From: Prostheceraeus crozeri
Taxonomy: Eukaryota; Platyhelminthes; Polycladida; Euryleptidae
DNA: 64,000 nt
NCBI GenBank assembly: GCA_907163375.1
Contig: CAJQUW010007913.1
Span: 238,160-302,159, forward strand
Reading direction: 5' to 3'
The translations under genes and the position numbers were made by a program. The notes beneath the pieces are model-generated. The model saw only the letters and a list, made by a program, of their open reading frames with translations, did no database searches and was not told the DNA's origin. Positions 58,908-64,000 of this stretch are shown piece after piece (positions within the stretch are counted from its first letter, which is position 1; each line of letters begins with the position of its first letter).

Positions 58908-60088
58908 GACGTCCCCCCCCCCTGGACAGCTTGCTTCCAGTGGACGGATTTTGTCGTGCAATAGCTCGTTTGAAAGCTAAGAGTGAGACAAATTCAGTGA
59001 AAGAATCGGCTTGTTCCTATCTGTCTTCGTTCAAAAGTTAGAGCGGTTACAAGATTTTAGGTCGGAGCTCGCTCACCTGAAAAAATCCTAAGTGTCAGAG
59101 TGACTTTGTATGGGTAAAAATTTGAAAATTTTCCAAAGTGTGGAATTTCGACCTGGGACCGTCACCAAAACATTTTTCATCAAATTTCACTGACCTCCCC
59201 CCCCCCTCTGGACAGCTAGCTTCTATCTTGGCTTCTAGTGGACGGATTTTCTCGTGCAATAGCTCGTTTGAAAGCTAAGAGTGAGACAAATTCAGTGAAA
59301 GAATCGGCTTGTTCCTATCTGTCTTCGTTCAAAAGTTAGAGCGGTTACAAGATTTTAGGTCGGAGCTCGCTCACCTGAAAAAATCCTAAGTGTCAGAGTG
59401 ACTTTGTATGGGTAAAAATTTGAAAATTTTCCAAAGTGTGGAATTTCGACCTGGGACCGTCACCAAAACATTTTTCATCAAATTTCACTGACCTCCCCCC
59501 CCCCCCCTCTGGACAGCTAGCTTCTATCTTGGCTTCTAGTGGACGGATTTTGTCGTGCAATAGCTCGTTTGAAAGCTAAGAGTGAGACAAATTCAGTGAA
59601 AGAATCGGCTTGTTCCTATCTGTCTTCGTTCAAAAGTTAGAGCGGTTACAAGATTTTAGGTCGGAGCTCGCTCACCTGAAAAAATCCTAAGTGTCAGAGT
59701 GACTTTGTATGGGTAAAAATTTGAAAATTTTCCAAAGTGTGGAATTTCGACCTGGGACCGTCACCAAAACATTTTTCATCAAATTTCACTGACCTCCCCC
59801 CCCCCTCTGGACAGCTAGCTTCTATCTTGGCTTCTAGTGGACGGATTTTCTCGTGCAATAGCTCGTTTGAAAGCTAAGAGTGAGACAAATTCAGTGAAAG
59901 AATCGGCTTGTTCCTATCTGTCTTCGTTCAAAAGTTAGAGCGGTTACAAGATTTTAGGTCGGAGCTCGCTCACCTGAAAAAATCCTAAGTGTCAGAGTGA
60001 CTTTGTATGGGTAAAAATTTGAAAATTTTCCAAAGTGTGGAATTTCGACCTGGGACCGTCACCAAAACATTTTTCATCAAATTTCTCT
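58908..60088 (+). repeat. Tandem array of ~300-bp units
   Basis: Four head-to-tail units starting at about 58908, 59192, 59490 and 59791. Each begins with a C run of variable length (8-14) followed by GGACAGC and contains GGACGGATTTT, CGGAGCTCGCTCACCTG and GACCTGGGACCGTCACC. The first unit lacks about 13 bases. The others are almost identical, so the array is young or homogenised. Confidence 0.92.
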
Positions 60089-60096
60089 GAACGAGG

Positions 60097-60225
60097 GGGG
60101 GGGAGGTCAGTGAAATTTGATGAAAAATGTTTTGGTGACGGTCCCAGGTTGAAATTCGGAAGTTTTAAATTTTTCAAAATTTTCACCACACTGGAGCTCT
60201 CACACTTAGGAATTTTTTCACTTGT
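60097..60225 (-). repeat. Inverted partial unit closing the array
   Basis: An inverted copy of the 3' third of the array unit (GGTCAGTGAAATTTGATGAA, TTTTGGTGACGGTCCCAGG). Together with the last unit it forms a palindrome centred near 60090. Confidence 0.85.
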
Positions 60226-60392
60226 GGCATGTTACATGGACATGTGCTGGCGGACCAACTTCCCGTGATCATATGAGAATGGTTCAGGTGTCATATTGTA
60301 AAGAATGATGAGACAAATCGTTTGCAACAAACCGCATGTCGCTACGATGAATACTTTCGGAGATAGAGCCATTTTAAGTTTTCTTCCGAGCA

Positions 60393-60441
60393 TATATAAA
60401 CCCGCGACAACGTAAGTCTGATCACTTCATCGAAAGACGAG
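60393..60441 (+). promoter_or_regulatory. TATA promoter and leader exon of the coiled-coil gene
   Basis: TATATAAA at 60393-60400, then a strong donor ACGAG/GTAAGC with the exon ending at 60441. Transcription would start near 60425, giving a very short leader exon. The acceptor is either CTTACAG at 60971 or ATCAG at 60987; both precede the ATG at 60990. Confidence 0.5.
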
Positions 60442-60989
60442 GTAAGCGACGGTCGTCGCTCTGAGCTCCCGATATCGGGTGCAAAGGACTCTATCTTTTG
60501 AAGTAGGCAAGCTATCTTGCTACTTCAAAGTTTGCATGATAGAGTTTGATAGTGTCTTTACTACTGATAAAATTTTTTAAAAGTAGTATGAGTAGTAAAA
60601 TGCGGAATTTTTTAAAAATTCTTAATTTTCACTTTTTTCAAAGTTTTAACATATAGACTAAGGTTTTCAAGTATCCTGAGTTCAAATATGCTATCAGATT
60701 TGAAATTTAACTAAGTCTAAGGCAGCTTTGAGGGGTTAGATCCCAGCTACTGATCACTACCTTTGACTCGGCGTTCCTGTTACCACTTCGGGTCAGCGAC
60801 AATGATGTCTTCAGCTGTAAAGAGCGGGTATCGGGGAAGATCTCTCACTTCCCTAGTGATCGGTACAAGGCCTTCGGGCTGTCGACGGGATCGAGTGCCA
60901 CTCACTACACTCTTTAGGAATATGACTGTACTACATGATTCCAAACTTATACAAATTTCATTATCTTACAGTTCACAATAAAATCAGGC

Positions 60990-62167
60990 ATGGCTAATGA
61001 CAGGAACCGCAAATACCATATTAAAATGTGCTCTTGTGGGCGAGTTAATCGCAGTGCGGACGCCAAAGCTCATGTGAAGAAGGCGGGCACCGGCCACATG
61101 ATTGTCTTGAATAGGGTTGCGTGCGTGAAGTGTAGAGTGCTGAAGGGTGATGAGGATGAGGTGCAGTTTTACAGAGTGCATGCTGACTGTAGTGGTGGTT
61201 TAGTGACTGATTTGAGGTTTACACAGTTGATTGTGGAAGAGAGGGAGCGAATGTTGGCGAATGTTGCGAATGTTGTTGAGAATGTTGTTGAGAATGTTGT
61301 TGAGAATGATGAGTTGGCGAGAGCGGTTGCGTCGTTGGAGGGTGAGATTGAGCAGCGGAAGAGAGTGCTTGAGAGTGATGATGAGGATGATGTGGATTTA
61401 GATAGGGAGCGTGTGAGGAAGCGTGTGAGGAAGTTGAGCTCTTCGTCATCGGAGGTGTCCAACATCGTCATCACCGACCCCCCGAAGAGCTCATCTTCCC
61501 CAAAAGTGAAGAGTGGTGGGATTCGTGTGCAGTCGGCGAGGTGGTTGAAGGATGAAGAGAAGAGACATGTTTCGCAGCAGATGGCGCATGAGTTGTTAGT
61601 GAATAAGTTTGAGAGTTTGAAGAAAGTGAAGGATGAAGTTGTGAAGGAGTTGGATGAGTTGAAAAAGAAGGATTTGAAGTCGAAGGAGGTGGCGGATGAA
61701 AACATTAGAATGAGGCGTTGTGTGACTGATTTGAAGAATAAGACGCGAGAGTTGGAAGAGAAGAATGATGCGTGTGAGAAGAGGGCGAGTGCTGCGGAGA
61801 GAAGAATGAGAGATGCAGAGGCGAAGTTTGAGGAGATGATGAAGGAGATGAGTGTGTTGAGAGCGAGGAATGTTGAGTTGGAGAGGACTGTGGCTCGCGG
61901 GGTGATGAGAGGCAGGCGTGTGAGAAGTTGGAGCGCATGAGGGATGAGTGGGAACGTGTGAATGAGGATCGTTTGTTTGAGTTTCACATCCCTATTCGGG
62001 ACAATCATTTGGCCGGCGAAGTCCTCGTCAATAAAAGCCTCGACGAGTCAATTATTTGTTACAACGGTCATCCCACGAAAAAGTGTCTCCATGCCAGCCT
62101 GAGAATGCGCGGCCATCTCCATAAATTTTCGATTCGGAAACGCGCGAGACTACCTAAGGATGACTAA
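60990..62167 (+). CDS. Zinc-binding coiled-coil protein, unknown family (one frameshift)
   Basis: The first frame (60990-61940) encodes 316 residues. Residues 14-67 hold two metal-site-like clusters: C14-x-C16...H28...H36 and C45-x2-C48...H64-x2-C67. A VVEN repeat (12-bp unit, three copies) and an acidic stretch follow, then a basic RVRKRVRKL nuclear-signal-like motif with a serine run, and a long heptad-rich coiled coil from about 185. Near 61901, at a GGGG run, the coiled coil continues in another frame to 62167 (ERMRDEWERVNEDRLFEF; ending KRARLPKDD). One missing G, real or an assembly error, would explain this; the whole would be about 392 residues. Codons strongly favour G and T (GTG, TTG, GAG), unlike the PCM1-like exons. 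I do not recognise the family. Confidence 0.62.
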
Positions 62168-62171
62168 CTTG

Positions 62172-62231
62172 GTAAGTGAAAAGCAAATAAGATAGTATAT
62201 CCTATTCTAATACATATCATTTTCATTGCAG
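62172..62231 (+). other. 60-bp candidate intron just after the stop codon
   Basis: CTTG/GTAAGT at 62172 and TTTCATTGCAG ending at 62231 are good splice sites. It lies five bases after the stop codon of the coiled-coil gene, so the 3' UTR may be spliced before the stem-loop. Confidence 0.45.
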
Positions 62232-62264
62232 ATCTTTGCCCGCCTTCACCACCCCATCAATTTA

Positions 62265-62414
62265 CTCCCGAGAACGAACCATCGGCTCTCTTAAGGGCCA
62301 CCTAGGGGCAAGACATGATAGAACCTCCACGCGGTTTGCCCTGGGCAGTCTTCGGACTGGCGAATACTATCATTAAGTTGAATCTGCTATCAGTCAACTT
62401 GAACGTTGCGTCGC
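62265..62414 (+). terminator. Histone-type 3' end cassette 1
   Basis: Contains GGCTCTCTTAAGGGCC (62284-62299), which folds into a 6-bp stem and 4-base loop followed by ACC. It fits the replication-dependent histone stem-loop consensus at all but one loop position. A purine-rich GGGGCAAGACATGATAGA follows at the distance of a histone downstream element (U7 snRNA pairing). The cassette continues with an AAGTTGA...TCAACTT dyad. It lies after the coiled-coil gene and directly before the next TATA box. Confidence 0.6.
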
Positions 62415-62424
62415 GTTAGAGGGG

Positions 62425-62432
62425 TATATAAA
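62425..62432 (+). promoter_or_regulatory. TATA box of small gene 1
   Basis: TATATAAA, 39 bases before the first possible codon of the downstream frame and ten bases after cassette 1. Confidence 0.6.
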
Positions 62433-62463
62433 CCACTGCCTCTCATTTCATTTCATTTCAATC

Positions 62464-62730
62464 TTGCAGACGCCGAACAGTCAAGTTAGCTCTCCTCGCG
62501 GACCGCAGTTAAGGCCGCGAAATTTATTTGAGGAGTTTGTCAGGCTAGAGGAGCAAGACAGAGTTTTTAATAATCTTGCTCGGATTGGCAATCCGATGAC
62601 AGCAACTGCTGTCAATCCAACGGAATGGCGCTACATTCCACTCTATACTCACATGCCAGTTAGTGTGGAAGTCGACAGTGCTACCAAAGAGAGAGTCTTT
62701 GACTCTCTCAGCAGAATTGGTAGGCTGTAG
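62464..62730 (+). CDS. Small gene 1, 88 aa or fewer, unknown function
   Basis: The open frame contains an internal repeat, RVFNNLARIG and RVFDSLSRIG, near its middle and at its end, which argues that it is translated over this range. No ATG occurs between the TATA box and an ATG at 62596 (MTATAVNPTEW), which would give only 44 residues and lose the first repeat. A TTG at 62464 sits where small gene 2 has its ATG. Either the start codon is mutated, a non-AUG codon is used, or CTTGCAG at 62464-62470 is a splice acceptor for an unseen exon. Not recognised. Confidence 0.45.
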   Translation: MQTPNSQVSSPRGPQLRPRNLFEEFVRLEEQDRVFNNLARIGNPMTATAVNPTEWRYIPLYTHMPVSVEVDSATKERVFDSLSRIGRL

Positions 62731-62738
62731 GATGACGA

Positions 62739-62882
62739 CTCCCGAGAACGAACCATCGGCTCTCTTAAGGGCCACCATGGGGCAAGACATGATAGAACCT
62801 CCTCGCGGTTTGCCCTGGGCAGTCTTCGGACTGGCGAATACTATCATTAAGTTGAATCTGCTATCAGTCAACTTGAACATTA
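62739..62882 (+). terminator. Histone-type 3' end cassette 2
   Basis: Nearly identical to cassette 1 and cassette 3. The stem-loop is at 62758-62773, nine bases into the non-coding sequence after small gene 1 ends plus a short linker. Differences from cassette 1 are confined to single bases (CCACCATGGGG for CCACCTAGGGG; CCTCCTCG for CCTCCACG). Confidence 0.62.
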
Positions 62883-62945
62883 TGCAGTCGATTGCTATCC
62901 CTGAAGCATTCTGATTCGCTGTTGAGCAATTCATTGTTGAAAACC

Positions 62946-62953
62946 CTATATAA
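62946..62953 (+). promoter_or_regulatory. TATA box of small gene 2
   Basis: TATATAAG, 42 bases before the ATG at 62995. Confidence 0.6.
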
Positions 62954-62994
62954 GCCAGAAGATTGTAGCGCTTCTCATTCAATTTGAAGTCACG

Positions 62995-63249
62995 ATGGAA
63001 GCGACATCTACCGACAACATTCCCGTCTTCACCGATGAAGACAACGGCATTCCCAACTTCATCATCCTCGACCAGTGGGATGAAGAGGATGAGAAGAAGG
63101 GGAAGATCAAGAAGATCATTTGGACGGATGGGGTGTGGACTCCTAAAACCACCCGCATCCGAAAGGTGCCAGATGCACCAGTACGACCTCGGCGGTATAG
63201 GGTCTATGACAACCTAGCTGTCATACCTATTGACTATTCAAGCCAATAG
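62995..63249 (+). CDS. Small gene 2, 84 aa, unknown function
   Basis: A compact intronless frame, ATG at 62995 to stop at 63249, with a TATA box upstream and cassette 3 downstream. The N-terminal half is acidic (DNIPVFTDEDNGIP; DQWDEEDEKKG), the C-terminal half basic (KTTRIRKVPDAPVRPRRYRV). There are no signal peptide, membrane segment or cysteines. No family recognised. The + strand is preferred over the overlapping minus frames because of the TATA box, ATG and 3' signal order. Confidence 0.55.
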   Translation: MEATSTDNIPVFTDEDNGIPNFIILDQWDEEDEKKGKIKKIIWTDGVWTPKTTRIRKVPDAPVRPRRYRVYDNLAVIPIDYSSQ

Positions 63250-63273
63250 TCAACTTAATTGACACCATTGACA

Positions 63274-63417
63274 CCGAGAACGAACCATCGGCTCTCTTAA
63301 GGGCCACCATGGGGCAAGACATGATAGAACCTCCTCGCGGTTTGCCCTGGGCAGTCTTCGGACTGGCGAATACTATCATTAAGTTGAATCTGCTATCAGT
63401 CAACTTGAACGTTGCAA
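63274..63417 (+). terminator. Histone-type 3' end cassette 3
   Basis: Stem-loop at 63290-63305, followed by the same downstream purine element and AAGTTGA...TCAACTT dyad. Virtually identical to cassette 2 over about 140 bases. No TATA box follows within 200 bases. Confidence 0.62.
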
Positions 63418-63752
63418 ATGAAGTTCGGTGTAATACTTCCTTTCGACGGGCGTTCCTGTAAAGGGCGGCGGTGAAACCCGTAGCTATGCATACCGCAAGG
63501 GACATTCGGCAATGGTCAATCTTGTTAAACCTCTCTGCGTCATGTTTGCAAGTGATTGCCTCTGTCTCAACGTAGTATGCATTCGCGCCAGGGCGACATT
63601 TAGCCAACTGTCGAAGGTTGCCTAAAACTTTCCATTGCATACGTTATGAGAACCATGAGTTCTACCTGTCTCTATCAATGAGACGAATTGATGAATGGAA
63701 TGAAATGGGAGGACACTCACGCGCCACACGCAACATAACACACTTCTCTCTT
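63418..63752 (+). other. Sequence after cassette 3
   Basis: An ATG at 63429 opens an 18-codon frame only. The minus-strand open frame here owes half its length to the cassette. No TATA box or supported gene. Confidence 0.35.
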
Positions 63753-64000
63753 CCGTAGTCTAACAAGCTCTTTACACATGGATCGCAGTCGATTGCTATC
63801 CCTGTATCAGAAGTGTAAGCTATCTTAATTTTATTTGAACACTATTTCATCTACCATTATCATCCATATGAAATGTTTATAAGAATTGCAAGTTAGACTA
63901 AGCGTGCTACTATTTCCAAATGAAAAAGTATACATGGTTAAATCATCCACTTAAGCCCATCCGTAGTCTAACAAGCTCTTTACACATGGATCGCAGTCGA
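63753..64000 (+). repeat. Direct repeat at the window end
   Basis: CCGTAGTCTAACAAGCTCTT and the following 20 bases (to CGCAGTCGA) occur at 63753-63792 and again at 63961-64000, a period of 208. The segment CAGTCGATTGCTATCCCTG is also shared with 62885-62903, after cassette 2. The duplication continues beyond the window. Confidence 0.8.

Noticed and set aside
58449-58961. Arg/Gly-rich minus-strand frame of 170 residues
   Set aside because: Produced by the poly-C hairpin repeats read in reverse.
61169-62008. 279-residue Ser/Phe-rich frame opposite the coiled-coil gene
   Set aside because: Shadow of the G/T-biased coding strand; it lacks an independent promoter or 3' signal.
62545-63640. Two minus-strand open frames sharing a peptide (SPKTAQGKPRGGS)
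   Set aside because: The shared part is the translated reverse of the repeated 3' cassette. Stem-loop, TATA boxes and ATG order favour the + strand.
1-64000. CRISPR arrays, bacterial operons, rRNA genes
   Set aside because: No spaced identical short repeats with unique spacers, no ribosome-binding-site-led operons and no rRNA-like sequence; the window is animal nuclear DNA.

Overview
The window looks like nuclear DNA of an animal, most likely a marine invertebrate. It is AT-rich, has spliced genes with GT-AG introns, and is saturated with DNA transposons (hAT, piggyBac, Harbinger-, MULE- and CACTA-like), many still carrying target-site duplications (TSDs). The species cannot be named from the sequence alone.

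Layout. 1-10.2 kb: the last four coding exons of a PCM1-like (pericentriolar material 1) gene on the + strand; its 5' part lies before the window. Its introns hold a hAT-type MITE (2978-3479), a tRNA-derived SINE just upstream of exon 3, a MITE with a poly-C tract in its inverted repeats (5541-5951), a C-depleted G/T-rich block (6738-7262) and a second SINE. 10.2-20.3 kb: intergenic sequence with a TA-flanked MITE, then an intact piggyBac (13470-16072) nested in a hAT element (12928-16290, 8-bp TSD), then the wreck of a second, unrelated piggyBac (17620-18830, minus). 20.3-25.4 kb: a large hAT element whose transposase is broken by one in-frame stop and by a smaller hAT MITE; a second copy of the poly-C MITE sits in its leader intron.

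25.4-32 kb: a non-coding three-copy repeat, a hAT MITE (26738-27525), the 5' LTR and gag of a Copia retrotransposon joined to a Penelope-type GIY-YIG fragment, and a Harbinger-like element with a Myb/SANT gene but no visible nuclease gene. 32-49 kb: mostly empty AT-rich sequence with dispersed repeats, fold-back elements and one small candidate gene (35632-35889) for an 85-aa protein with a myristoylation/palmitoylation-type N-terminus. 49-58 kb: a SINE, hairpin-rich sequence, a MULE-like element with a FLYWCH finger, a 754-bp near-perfect palindrome, an internally deleted piggyBac (52303-54001) and the second copy of the 2978-3479 MITE.

58-64 kb is the least familiar part. Poly-C hairpins and a ~300-bp tandem array lead into a compact gene cluster: a TATA-driven gene for a zinc-binding coiled-coil protein, then two small ORFs with their own TATA boxes. 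The three ORFs are unrelated to one another, yet each is followed by an almost identical ~145-bp cassette containing a histone-mRNA-type 3' stem-loop. This cluster runs off the end of the window and is the best candidate here for an undescribed system. Elsewhere the transposons do not cooperate; their nesting gives a relative insertion order.
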